Assembly (NCBI RefSeq): GCF_900142165.1
Contig: NZ_FQZY01000007.1
Span: 47,308 to 111,307 of the forward strand
Source of the DNA: Hespellia stercorisuis DSM 15480
GTDB taxonomy: Bacteria; Bacillota; Clostridia; Lachnospirales; Lachnospiraceae
DNA length: 64,000 nt
Reading direction: 5' to 3'
Below are positions 35,219 through 43,403 of the stretch, piece by piece. Each line of letters starts with the position of its first letter. Position 1 is the first letter of the stretch. A program made the translations under genes and the position numbers. A model generated the notes under the pieces. The model saw only the letters and a list, made by a program, of their open reading frames with translations, was not told where the DNA came from and made no database searches.

Positions 35219-36412
35219 TTATGTATCACTTAGCTTAATTGATCTGGAAACGCTCAGGGCAATCCCCATCTCTATCAGCAGGAACAAAATCGAAGTGCCT
35301 CCATAGCTGATAAACGGAAGTGTCACTCCCGTTGTAGGAATCAGGTTGGTTACAACTGCAACATTCAGCGTAACCTGAAGTGCAATGTGTGCCAGGATTC
35401 CTGTAGCAATCAGAGATCCATACAGGTCCGGCGCGTTGCGCGCAATGAACATCAGCCGATAAATCAGAATCCCAAACAGCACCACCACAATGATCGCTCC
35501 AAAAACCCCCAGCTCCTCGCAGATAATCGAGAGGATCATATCATTCTGGACTTCGGGAATCACCCCCAACTTCTGTGTGCTGTTACCCAGGCCTTTTCCG
35601 AAAAATCCTCCGGAGCCGATCGCATACAGCCCCTGCATCACCTGATAGCCTCCCGCATCTGCGTGTGCCTCCGGCTGCAGCCATACCAGAACTCTGCGGA
35701 GCCGGAAGTTGTCACTGTTTTTAAAATATACAGAAAAGAATGTCACTGCCGCTCCAACAAGAATCGCTCCGGCAATCAGCAGCTTCACAAAGGGCTTGGT
35801 ATCCGGATAAACGACAAAAATCAAAATAATCGTGATCGACATTACGATGATCGCCGTGCTCAGATTCTCCGTCAGGAACAATACTGCTGCCGCCGCAATT
35901 CCGCCGTAAGCCAGCAGCCTTAGGATTCCGTCTCTGCTGCGCGCCTTCTTCTCTCCCATCTGACAGATCAGATACGGAATAAAAAGAATGATCGCGATCT
36001 TCGCCACCTCCGATGGCTGGAATGAGAATCCCAGCGGCAGAGGGAGCCAGCGCTTCGCCCCGTTTACCTCAACTCCCAGCGGAGTCTGCACCAGCGCCAT
36101 CAGAAGAAATGCAAGTCCATAGATCTGCACTGCAAACGGTGCATAGAAGTGGTAATCCACCCGCGAGATACCAATCATCCCCACGAAGCTGAGTGCTGTG
36201 ATGATGGCCTGCCTGCTGAAGTAGTGCATACTGTCACCAAATGCGATCTGTGCGCTGTACGCGCTGGTGCTGTAGAGCATGACCAGCCCGAAACAGATCA
36301 GGAAAATAATCACAACCAACAGATTATAGTCGAAATACTGAATCTTTTTTTCTTTTTTTACTTTCTCTTCATACCGCCTTACCGGCTGTACGGTTCTACT
36401 TCTCATACTCAC
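35219..36412 (-). CDS. Second SEDS polymerase (FtsW/RodA/SpoVE family)
   Basis: A 397-residue, ten-helix protein with a 25-residue basic cytoplasmic N-terminus. SEDS signatures are GLVMLYSTSAYSAQIAFG, KRWLPLPLGFSFQPSEVAKI and PFISYGGTSILFLLIEMGIA. It is clearly homologous to the ftsW at 24101. One of the pair probably serves vegetative division and the other spore cortex (SpoVE with SpoVD), but the sequence does not say which. It stands alone between degV and asnB. Confidence 0.9.
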   Translation of the reverse strand: MSMRSRTVQPVRRYEEKVKKEKKIQYFDYNLLVVIIFLICFGLVMLYSTSAYSAQIAFGDSMHYFSRQAIITALSFVGMIGISRVDYHFYAPFAVQIYGLAFLLMALVQTPLGVEVNGAKRWLPLPLGFSFQPSEVAKIAIILFIPYLICQMGEKKARSRDGILRLLAYGGIAAAAVLFLTENLSTAIIVMSITIILIFVVYPDTKPFVKLLIAGAILVGAAVTFFSVYFKNSDNFRLRRVLVWLQPEAHADAGGYQVMQGLYAIGSGGFFGKGLGNSTQKLGVIPEVQNDMILSIICEELGVFGAIIVVVLFGILIYRLMFIARNAPDLYGSLIATGILAHIALQVTLNVAVVTNLIPTTGVTLPFISYGGTSILFLLIEMGIALSVSRSIKLSDT

Positions 36413-36565
36413 GTCTCCCCATGCTTAATTCTTACTCTTTTTAAGCAACATGAATCATTACCTTGCCGGAGACTCTTCTTCGATCCTCCGGCTGCCTCTT
36501 ATCCTTGCTCCCCACATTTATCTTATACTGTTCCCCGACAATCCCTCTATGCACGCCCGCTTCAG

Positions 36566-38464
36566 TTACAGTGTGCTCGCCACCGCATCTCGCTTCATCT
36601 GCGGATGGACCGGCTTGCCATGTCCGAAGTAACGATCATACCACACAAGGAAGATATAAACGGTCCAGATCTTCCGGCTGTTATCTGTCTTCTCATTGGT
36701 ATTGACGCCGTTCCTGTGATCCTCCAGAAGCTGGTTCAGATACTCTGTATCAAAGAACTTCTTTGCTCCCTCGGAGGCGAACATCTCCTTCACGATATTA
36801 TAATACTTCTCTTCCTTCAGCCATACGCGGATCGGAATCGGAAATCCCAGCTTCTTCTTCTCCGCTGTCTTGGAGCGGATCACTTTCTCTGCAGCACCAC
36901 GGAGTGCCACCTTTGTCTTCGGTGCACGCACTTTGTAGTCCAACGGCAGAGTCTCTGCCAGCTTCAGAACCTCTCTGTCCAGGAAAGGAACACGCACCTC
37001 AAGGGAATTGGCCATTCCCATCTTGTCACCCTTCATCAGGATGTCATGTACCAGCCACAGGTGCAGATCCAGATACTGCATCTTCGTCACCGGATCCTTG
37101 CCCTTCACTCTCGCATAAAGCGGCGCCGTCACCTGCTGGATCTTCGGCTCACAGCCCTTCTTCAGCACACGGTTGGCCTCCTTCTCTGTAAAGATGTTGG
37201 TGGCATTGGCAAAGTAACGCTCCTCCAGAGTCTTGCCGTGACGCATCAGAAATCCGCGTCCCTTGGTCCCCACCTTCATGTGGTTTTCCGCAAATCTTCC
37301 CAGCGCTCTTCTGACTGGCATCGGGATTATATTGAACCGGGTGTGCTCCAACGGTTCGCAGTAGATATTGTATCCGCCGAAAAGCTCATCAGAGCCCTCA
37401 CCCGACAGCACAACCTTCACCTTCTTCGAAGCTTCTTCGCTCAGAAAGTACAGTGCGATTGCCGCCGGATCAGCCACAGGCTCGTCCATATAATACTGAA
37501 TGTCAGACAGATTCTCCCAATACTCCTCCGGGCTGATCACCTTCGCATCGTTCTCCATGTTGATGCTCGCCGCAAATTCCTTCGCATCCTGAATCTCACT
37601 GTATTTTCCCTCATCAAACCCGACGGTAAACGTGTGATCCACCTGGCCCAGATACGTCAGATAACTGGAATCCACACCACTGGAGAGGTAAGATGCCACC
37701 TCCACATCGCTGATCTTGTGCATCTCCACGGACTCCTTCATCACCTGCTCCACATCATCCACTACTTCCTCAAAGGATTTTTTATTATTTCCGGTGAAAT
37801 GTGGTTCAAAATAACGTTTGATTTCCAGTTGGCCATCTTCATATGTAAAATAATGACCCGGCTGCACGCAGAAAACTCCCTTGAAAAATGTCTCGTTGGT
37901 CGGAACAAACTGGAAGGACAGATAGTTTCCCAGTGCATCCTCGTTAAACTCCTTCACAAAATTCGGATGCTCCATAAATGCCTTGATCTCCGATGCAAGC
38001 ATCAGCGTATCGTTCATATGCGCATAATACAGCGGCTTGATTCCAAAGATATCCCGCGCACCAAACATCTTCTTCGTCTTCTTGTCCCAGATTACGAACG
38101 CGTACATTCCGCGCAGTCTGGCCAGAAGCTTCTCGCCCCACTCCTCATATCCATGAAGCAGTGTCTCGGAATCGGTGTTGGACGTGAAGATATGCCCTGC
38201 AGCCACCAGCTCTTTTCTCAGTTCCTGATAGTTGTAAATCTCACCGTTGAACACCAGCACCTTGGAATTGTCTTCATTATAAAGGGGCTGGGAACCGGCC
38301 TCCGACAAATCGATGATACTCAGACGACGGAATCCCAACGCCGCAGTGTCATCCACAAATCTCCCCTCACTGTCCGGTCCGCGGTGAACGATGGTGTTCA
38401 TCATGTTCACCAGTACCTTCTCTCTGTTCTCGACCTGTCCTACATATCCTACAAAACCACACAT
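36566..38464 (-). CDS. asnB: Glutamine-hydrolysing asparagine synthase AsnB
   Basis: A 632-residue enzyme. The ATG at 38464 is chosen because it exposes Cys2 of MCGFVGYVG, the glutaminase nucleophile. The class II amidotransferase domain has RGPDSEGRF and the ATP-pyrophosphatase domain has the P-loop YLSSGVDSSYL near residue 257 and SGEGSDELFGGY near 350. It makes asparagine from aspartate; clostridial homologues can also amidate cell-wall peptides. It has a structured leader. Confidence 0.95.
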   Translation of the reverse strand: MCGFVGYVGQVENREKVLVNMMNTIVHRGPDSEGRFVDDTAALGFRRLSIIDLSEAGSQPLYNEDNSKVLVFNGEIYNYQELRKELVAAGHIFTSNTDSETLLHGYEEWGEKLLARLRGMYAFVIWDKKTKKMFGARDIFGIKPLYYAHMNDTLMLASEIKAFMEHPNFVKEFNEDALGNYLSFQFVPTNETFFKGVFCVQPGHYFTYEDGQLEIKRYFEPHFTGNNKKSFEEVVDDVEQVMKESVEMHKISDVEVASYLSSGVDSSYLTYLGQVDHTFTVGFDEGKYSEIQDAKEFAASINMENDAKVISPEEYWENLSDIQYYMDEPVADPAAIALYFLSEEASKKVKVVLSGEGSDELFGGYNIYCEPLEHTRFNIIPMPVRRALGRFAENHMKVGTKGRGFLMRHGKTLEERYFANATNIFTEKEANRVLKKGCEPKIQQVTAPLYARVKGKDPVTKMQYLDLHLWLVHDILMKGDKMGMANSLEVRVPFLDREVLKLAETLPLDYKVRAPKTKVALRGAAEKVIRSKTAEKKKLGFPIPIRVWLKEEKYYNIVKEMFASEGAKKFFDTEYLNQLLEDHRNGVNTNEKTDNSRKIWTVYIFLVWYDRYFGHGKPVHPQMKRDAVASTL

Positions 38465-38550
38465 ATTATACTTCTCCTTTGTCAATCTGACCTAGTTTAT
38501 GTTGCAAGGAATCACTGTCCGGCTCCCGCCGGATAATAGCATATCCTGAA

Positions 38551-38627
38551 ATGATTCAGAACAACAGACGCACACGTTGTAACCGTCTGCGCGGGAGACA
38601 CCTCCTTGGTCTGTTGTTCTGAATCAT
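38551..38627 (-). promoter_or_regulatory. Structured asnB leader with mutually exclusive stems
   Basis: A perfect 19-bp inverted repeat (38551-38569 with 38609-38627) encloses 39 bases. Part of one arm (CAGACG) can instead pair with CGTCTG at 38583-38588, so two folds compete. A second hairpin (TCCGGC/GCCGGA) follows near 38520. It lies between a promoter and asnB, so attenuation is plausible. It lacks the T-box consensus. Confidence 0.6.
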
Positions 38628-38643
38628 AGTTTTTTATTTAATT

Positions 38644-38672
38644 AGTATACCCCGATGTCCCGTGAAAAACAA
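38644..38672 (-). promoter_or_regulatory. Sigma-A-type promoter of asnB, overlapped by an inverted repeat
   Basis: TTGTTT (38667-38672) and TATACT (38644-38649) are 17 bp apart. The perfect repeat GTGAAAAAC/GTTTTTCAC (about 38663-38685) covers the -35, either as an operator or as the end of the upstream transcript. Confidence 0.5.
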
Positions 38673-38724
38673 CCTGTTTTTCACGACATCTCGTTTTTCA
38701 ACTTTTGTTCCGGCCCAGTCTCCC

Positions 38725-40911
38725 TTACATCAGTTTCGAATCCTTCAGACGTCTCTCGAAAAATGCTGTCAGTTTGATCAGTGGTCTGCGCAAAACCAGT
38801 CCCAGAAGAAGTGCTGCCGGAACAAAGAGAAGCAGCCTTCCCACATCCAGCCAGAATGCATTCTTATATACACCGCCCACACACTCGCGCAGAGCGTTGA
38901 TTGCATAAGTAAACGGCAGCCATGGATAGATAGCTCTGAAAAACGGCGGCGTCACCTCGATTGGGAACGTTCCACCAGAACCGCCAATCTGCAATACGAG
39001 GATGATAACGCTGACCGCCTTGCCTATATCGCCGAAAGAAACCGTCAGCGCGTAAACAATATTGACGAACACAAAGCTGGAAATCCATGCCCCGACCAGA
39101 AACAGTCCCATATTCGTGCACTGTATCTTTAAATAGAACAAATCCCCCAGCGCGATGATCGTAGCCTGCACCAGTCCAAACGTCAGAAACGTGAGAGACC
39201 TGCCCAGATAGGAAACGGTCGGACGCACCTTCCGAATCTCGTCATCCTCATCCACCTCCACCTTCAGAATCGCCACCAGTACGATTGCGCCGACCCAGAT
39301 TGCCAGAATAGAATAAAACGGTGCCATGGCTGATCCATAATTCTCAATCTCATAAAACTGTGTCGTATCCAGCTTCACTGGGGAAGACATAAACTCTCCG
39401 GTCAGCTGCGGGTCGTTCTTCAGCAGTTCGATCAGCTTGTTCAATTGTTCGTCCTGCCCCACCGACTGCACTTGACTGATGATGTTATTCAGCCTGTCCT
39501 GTGTCTGCGTGATAACGGATCGGGTGTTTTCCAGCGCCGACTTGCCGGAGGCGAGTGCTCCGTTCACTCCGTTGAATATCTCGTCCAGATTCCCGAGGCT
39601 GCCCTGCGTCGCCGTCAGAAGTCCGGATACATTGGCCGTTGTTGTCGCAATGTTATCTAAAAGTGTGTTCATATTCGGCTGCACCTCTGTCTCGAAAGAT
39701 GCTCTCACGCCGCTGATATCTGCTTTGCTCTGGTCTATGCCGGCTGAGATCTGCTTTCTTGTATCCTCTGCCACCGCCGTCGAGCTATTGATCTGACTGA
39801 CTGCCTGGTTGATGGAATCCTTTAGATTATTCTGGTGCTCTGTGGCCTCCGCCACTTTTGTCATCATGCCGTCTATCAGCCTCACGCTTTCCGCATCGTC
39901 TGGAAGAATGGTGAGCAGTTCCCCCCGCAGTGTCTCGAGTTTTCCGTACACTTCATCATTTTTTCCAATCACCTCGTCACAGATCCATCCTGCACTTCCC
40001 AGCTGATTTGCTGCAAAAGCCGCATCCGTCTCCAGATTCTGCAGTGCGCTGTTTGTCAGTGATGACACATTGTCAAAAGTACTCACCGTCGTACTCATCA
40101 CATTTCCCATTGTACTTCCAATGGTTCCCGCTGTATTTCTCGACGATTCCAGCACCCCCGCGGAATTTGCCGTGAGCTGATTGCCCTGGCTGAGCACGGC
40201 AGAAACGTCCGGAATCGTCAGCTGTGCCGTCTTCGTCAACTGGACCACACTGTCCGTCACATCCTGAAATGCTTTGATCGCTGCCTCATATTGACTCAAA
40301 TCCGAGGAGACAGCCCGCAGATTTGCAATCAGTTTATCCACGATAGTGACACCGCTGCCCTCAAGCTGTGCAGATGTCACATTCAGCACATTGGCCACAG
40401 TCTCCGTCGCCACACTGATGAACTCTGTGTTGACCTGCTGCTGGATCGTGGTTGCTCCTTTGTCCGTGATCTTCGGAGCAATGGCGTTCTTCTTCTCATT
40501 GATATAGTACTCCAGCTTCGGGCTCTCCAGTTTATCTCCCAAAATGCTTGACATGGCCTCGCTGAAATTCTCCGGGATCACGATCGCCGCATAGTACTTC
40601 CCGCTCTTTACTCCCTCCACAGCCTTTTCCCTGCTCATAAATGTCCAGCCGATCTGCCGGTTGCCCTTCAGGTTTTCCACAATTTTCGATCCGATCTCAT
40701 ACTGCACGCCATCCACCGCACAGCCCTTGTCATTGTTTGCAACCGCCACGACTATCTCGCCCGTATTTCCATACGGGTCCCAGTTTGCCGCAATATTAAA
40801 CCACGCATAAAGTGCCGGAAGTACACAGATTCCAACCGCCACCACCAGCGCGACTACATTTTGTGATAATCTCTTAAAATCTCTCCGGTATATCTTAAAT
40901 ATCTGTTTCAT
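38725..40911 (-). CDS. YhgE/Pip-domain membrane protein
   Basis: A 728-residue protein with an N-terminal helix (about 20-42), a long outer domain with coiled-coil stretches (about 50-510), and five or six C-terminal helices (about 530-710) of ABC-2 type. This is the YhgE/Pip layout (phage infection protein of Lactococcus; ESX/T7SS accessory-like proteins). The ATG at 40911 follows GGAGGGGGAG. It overlaps the end of the small membrane gene upstream by 17 bases, so they are co-expressed. Its function may be export or cell-surface assembly; here unknown. Confidence 0.88.
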   Translation of the reverse strand: MKQIFKIYRRDFKRLSQNVVALVVAVGICVLPALYAWFNIAANWDPYGNTGEIVVAVANNDKGCAVDGVQYEIGSKIVENLKGNRQIGWTFMSREKAVEGVKSGKYYAAIVIPENFSEAMSSILGDKLESPKLEYYINEKKNAIAPKITDKGATTIQQQVNTEFISVATETVANVLNVTSAQLEGSGVTIVDKLIANLRAVSSDLSQYEAAIKAFQDVTDSVVQLTKTAQLTIPDVSAVLSQGNQLTANSAGVLESSRNTAGTIGSTMGNVMSTTVSTFDNVSSLTNSALQNLETDAAFAANQLGSAGWICDEVIGKNDEVYGKLETLRGELLTILPDDAESVRLIDGMMTKVAEATEHQNNLKDSINQAVSQINSSTAVAEDTRKQISAGIDQSKADISGVRASFETEVQPNMNTLLDNIATTTANVSGLLTATQGSLGNLDEIFNGVNGALASGKSALENTRSVITQTQDRLNNIISQVQSVGQDEQLNKLIELLKNDPQLTGEFMSSPVKLDTTQFYEIENYGSAMAPFYSILAIWVGAIVLVAILKVEVDEDDEIRKVRPTVSYLGRSLTFLTFGLVQATIIALGDLFYLKIQCTNMGLFLVGAWISSFVFVNIVYALTVSFGDIGKAVSVIILVLQIGGSGGTFPIEVTPPFFRAIYPWLPFTYAINALRECVGGVYKNAFWLDVGRLLLFVPAALLLGLVLRRPLIKLTAFFERRLKDSKLM

Positions 40912-41254
40912 CCTGCTCCCCCTCCTGCTCTTCCTCACCGACCTCTTCCTCGCCGGTCTCTTCCTCTGCACTCATCACCGTTTCCATGTCCTCAAAATAA
41001 TCCTTATAATGATAGTAAATGTATTCCACAGTGATCAGGTACCCCGCGATAAGAATAATCGAAATAATCCAGCACGTCAGGCAGACCAGTTTTGCCTCCA
41101 CGCTGAACAGCAGGATCATAAAAAACAGCGGTATCGTAAATATCGCAATAAAGCCGGATCTGATCAATCTCGGATAAAGTTCAAGGAACCGATGATATTT
41201 TTCAAGTCTGGCTTCGTATTCTTCCACTAGCTTCTGTAATATTTTTTCATCCAT
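40895..41254 (-). CDS. Small two-helix membrane protein coupled to YhgE
   Basis: A 119-residue protein with an amphipathic N-terminal helix, two membrane segments (about 32-52 and 56-77) and a C-terminal tail made almost wholly of Glu and Gly. Its end overlaps the next gene's start by 17 bases, implying translational coupling. I do not recognise the family; it is likely a partner of the YhgE-like protein. Confidence 0.7.
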   Translation of the reverse strand: MDEKILQKLVEEYEARLEKYHRFLELYPRLIRSGFIAIFTIPLFFMILLFSVEAKLVCLTCWIISIILIAGYLITVEYIYYHYKDYFEDMETVMSAEEETGEEEVGEEEQEGEQDETDI

Positions 41255-41330
41255 ATGTATAAATCCCCCACATTTCTGCGTTATGCCTCATTAATTATAC
41301 ATCTCCACAAGTTCTGTGTAAAGAATTGAA

Positions 41331-41357
41331 AAGAGCCCGGTAACCACCGGACTCTCT
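41331..41357 (-). terminator. Terminator of tRNA-Pro
   Basis: AGAGTCCGGT pairs with ACCGGGCTCT (one mismatch) and is followed by TTTT on the minus strand, directly after the tRNA 3' end. Confidence 0.8.
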
Positions 41358-41359
41358 GA

Positions 41360-41436
41360 GTCGGGGTAACAGGATTCGAACCTGCGACCTCACGGCCCCC
41401 AGCCGTGCGCTCTAACCAAACTGAGCCATACCCCGA
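41360..41436 (-). tRNA. tRNA-Pro (anticodon GGG)
   Basis: The 77-nt minus-strand gene folds as a cloverleaf: acceptor arms TCGGGGT and ACCCCGA, anticodon stem CACGG/CCGTG around the loop CTGGGGG (anticodon GGG), and the T-arm GGTTCGAATCC. The CCA end is not encoded. Intact, so it has not been used as an attachment site. Confidence 0.96.
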
Positions 41437-41616
41437 TGTAATGTATTATATTAAAAATTCGGTGTCTTGTAAACTACTTTTTCCATAAAATGTACCGGAC
41501 CCCTATGAAATTTAAAACATCTCTTTATAATAAGATAGTATCAGGGGCACTTGCTGCCTTAACCGGTAACACGAACCCTTCTGATCAACTTCTAAATCAA
41601 ACGGAGGATTTCATCT

Positions 41617-42606
41617 ATGAAAATATTATTTTATGGCACCAAAGAATACGACCAGATTTATTTCGAAAAATACCTGCCCGAATATCCGGGCATCGAAATC
41701 GAATTTGCCCATGCTGAACTGGAAAAACAGACCGTGTCCCTCGCCGCAGGCTGTGACGCAGTCTGCGCATTTGTCAATGCAGAAATCCACCGCGAAGTAT
41801 TGCAGCGGATGGCCGGACTGGATATCCATCTTCTCCTGCTCCGCTGCGCCGGCTTCAATCAGGTGGACCTGAACGCCGCCGCTGAATACAAAATCACCGT
41901 GATGCGCGTGCCTGGCTACTCTCCCGAGGCTGTCGCCGAGCACGCGATGGCACTTACCCTGACCGCCTGCCGTCGTATCCACAAAGCCTACAACCGGGTT
42001 CGAGAGAACGACTTCAGCCTGCAGGGGCTGGCCGGCGTGACGCTCTGCCAGAAAACTGCCGGAATCATCGGTACTGGAAAGATCGGGGCGGCTATGGCGC
42101 GCATCTGCCATGGCTTCGGGATGAGAGTGCTGGCCTATGACGTCTATCCCAACAGTGACCTGGATTTTGCCTCCTACGTTCCGCTGGACGAGCTGTTAGC
42201 CCAAAGCGATCTGGTCTCACTCCACTGCCCGCTGACCGACGCCACCCACCACCTGATCAATATCAAGACCATCCATAAAATGAAAGACGGCGTCATCCTC
42301 GTCAACACCTCCCGCGGAGGCCTGATCAAAACAGAGGATCTGGTGGAGGGCATCCGTGCCCACAAGTTTTTTGCGGTGGGCCTGGATGTCTACGAGGAGG
42401 AGAAAAACTACGTCTACGAAGACTACTCCTCCGCTATCCTTTCCCATTCTACCACGGCAAGACTCCTCTCCTTTCCCAATGTCGTCATCACCTCCCATCA
42501 GGGATTTCTCACCGATGAGGCACTCACGGCGATCTGTACCACCACCCTGGAGAACGCAAGGTGTTTTCTGGAGGGACGAACCAGCGGGAACGAAGTCACC
42601 GCATAG
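41617..42606 (+). CDS. D-2-hydroxyacid (D-lactate-type) dehydrogenase
   Basis: A 329-residue NAD-dependent enzyme. It has the NAD-binding GIIGTGKIGAAMARI near residue 150, the substrate Arg in NTSRGGLI near 230, a Glu in DVYEEE near 255, and the catalytic His in TSHQGFLTDEAL near 295. It resembles LdhA-type D-lactate dehydrogenases; the exact substrate is not shown. GGAGG lies 8-9 bases upstream. It is separated from cotJA by 72 bp that contain a sigma-E-like promoter, so it is probably independent of the spore operon. Confidence 0.92.
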   Translation: MKILFYGTKEYDQIYFEKYLPEYPGIEIEFAHAELEKQTVSLAAGCDAVCAFVNAEIHREVLQRMAGLDIHLLLLRCAGFNQVDLNAAAEYKITVMRVPGYSPEAVAEHAMALTLTACRRIHKAYNRVRENDFSLQGLAGVTLCQKTAGIIGTGKIGAAMARICHGFGMRVLAYDVYPNSDLDFASYVPLDELLAQSDLVSLHCPLTDATHHLINIKTIHKMKDGVILVNTSRGGLIKTEDLVEGIRAHKFFAVGLDVYEEEKNYVYEDYSSAILSHSTTARLLSFPNVVITSHQGFLTDEALTAICTTTLENARCFLEGRTSGNEVTA

Positions 42607-42614
42607 CGGAGTCT

Positions 42615-42642
42615 GCACATTTCCCCCTGTTTTCCATACAAT
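42615..42642 (+). promoter_or_regulatory. Sigma-E promoter of the cotJ operon
   Basis: CATACAAT (42635-42642) fits the sigma-E -10 consensus exactly, with GCACATT (42615-42621) 13 bp upstream as a moderate -35. cotJ is a known sigma-E operon in Bacillus. Confidence 0.75.
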
Positions 42643-42678
42643 GATATTACAGATTATTGTATAAGGAGTAAAACGAGT

Positions 42679-42924
42679 ATGCCAAATTATTCGCCGAACA
42701 TGCGCAACTATAACCGCTGTCAGCCGCACGCTCCCACACCGCCTGTGGCAATTCCATGTACCTGCAGCCACAACGACGTGCTGGAAGGGCTCGCACTCGC
42801 AATGGCCTATGTTCCATGGCAGGAATGGAGTGTCCCCTACGATCTGAATAAAGGATTACAGCGGGGAACCATCTGGAAGGATCTCGACAAACCATTTACC
42901 GGGAAAGGGGACTGCCGATCATGA
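42679..42924 (+). CDS. cotJA: Spore coat-associated protein CotJA
   Basis: An 81-residue, Pro/Cys-rich protein; the core ALAMAYVPWQEWSVPYDLNK is the CotJA family hallmark. CotJA is needed for assembly of CotJC into the spore coat. AAGGAG lies upstream. It overlaps cotJB by four bases (ATGA). First gene of the mother-cell operon. Confidence 0.95.
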   Translation: MPNYSPNMRNYNRCQPHAPTPPVAIPCTCSHNDVLEGLALAMAYVPWQEWSVPYDLNKGLQRGTIWKDLDKPFTGKGDCRS

Positions 42925-43187
42925 GTGCACCGAACAAACACGCCCTGTTAATGGAAATCACAGCTCTCGGATTCGCTGTGTATGACGTCCAGCTCTATCT
43001 GGACACCCACCCCTGCGATGTCAACGCCCTGGCTTATTTTCACGAGAAAAATAAGCTCTACAACCAGGCGATGCGTGAGTACGCCTCTCTCTACGGTGCA
43101 CTGACCATCGACACAATGATGTCCTCCTGCTCCGACAGGTGGAACTGGATCAATGAACCATGGCCATGGCAAGAAGGAGGATGTTAG
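42921..43187 (+). CDS. cotJB: Spore coat protein CotJB
   Basis: An 88-residue protein with the CotJB pattern: LMEITALGFAVYDVQLYLDT, then HPCDVNALAYFHEKNKLYNQ, ending WNWINEPWPWQEGGC. It is a structural partner of CotJA and CotJC. Overlaps cotJA and lies 3 bp before cotJC. Confidence 0.95.
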   Translation: MSAPNKHALLMEITALGFAVYDVQLYLDTHPCDVNALAYFHEKNKLYNQAMREYASLYGALTIDTMMSSCSDRWNWINEPWPWQEGGC

Positions 43188-43190
43188 TCT

Positions 43191-43403
43191 ATGTGGAATT
43201 ATGAAAAAAGATTGCAGTATCCCGTAAAGATAGCAGAGACCAACGCCGCACTGGCGCAGGCAATCGCCACCCAGTACGGTGGTCCAGACGGGGAGAGCGG
43301 CGCCGCCATGCGATATCTGTCGCAGCGGTTCGCCATGCCTTATAAAGAGGCGACCGCCGTACTCAACGATGTCGGTAGTGAAGCCCCGGAAATGGACCGA
43401 TAA
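43191..43403 (+). pseudogene. cotJC: cotJC 5' part, interrupted by a mobile element
   Basis: The start is CotJC (spore-coat Mn-catalase): MWNYEKRLQYPVKI, then QYGGPDGESGAAMRYLSQRF and YKEATAVLNDVG. After that glycine (about codon 62) homology stops: the family continues TEExAHLE with metal ligands, here it reads SEAPEMDR and stops at 43403. Intact CotJC is about 190 residues, so two thirds including most metal ligands is missing. GGAGG and cotJB context are intact. The missing part should lie at the far end of the element, beyond the window. This could be a reversible interruption or a dead gene. Confidence 0.9.

Noticed and set aside
36149-38536. 795-residue plus-strand frame across asnB
   Set aside because: Antisense shadow of asnB and the SEDS gene, with no ribosome site or recognisable domain.
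38551-38627. T-box riboswitch upstream of asnB
   Set aside because: Neither the AGGGTGGNACCGCG antiterminator sequence nor a specifier stem could be found.
41360-41436. tRNA-Pro as the prophage attachment site
   Set aside because: The tRNA is complete and lies 2 kb from the junction; the foreign DNA begins inside cotJC and no partial tRNA copy is seen.
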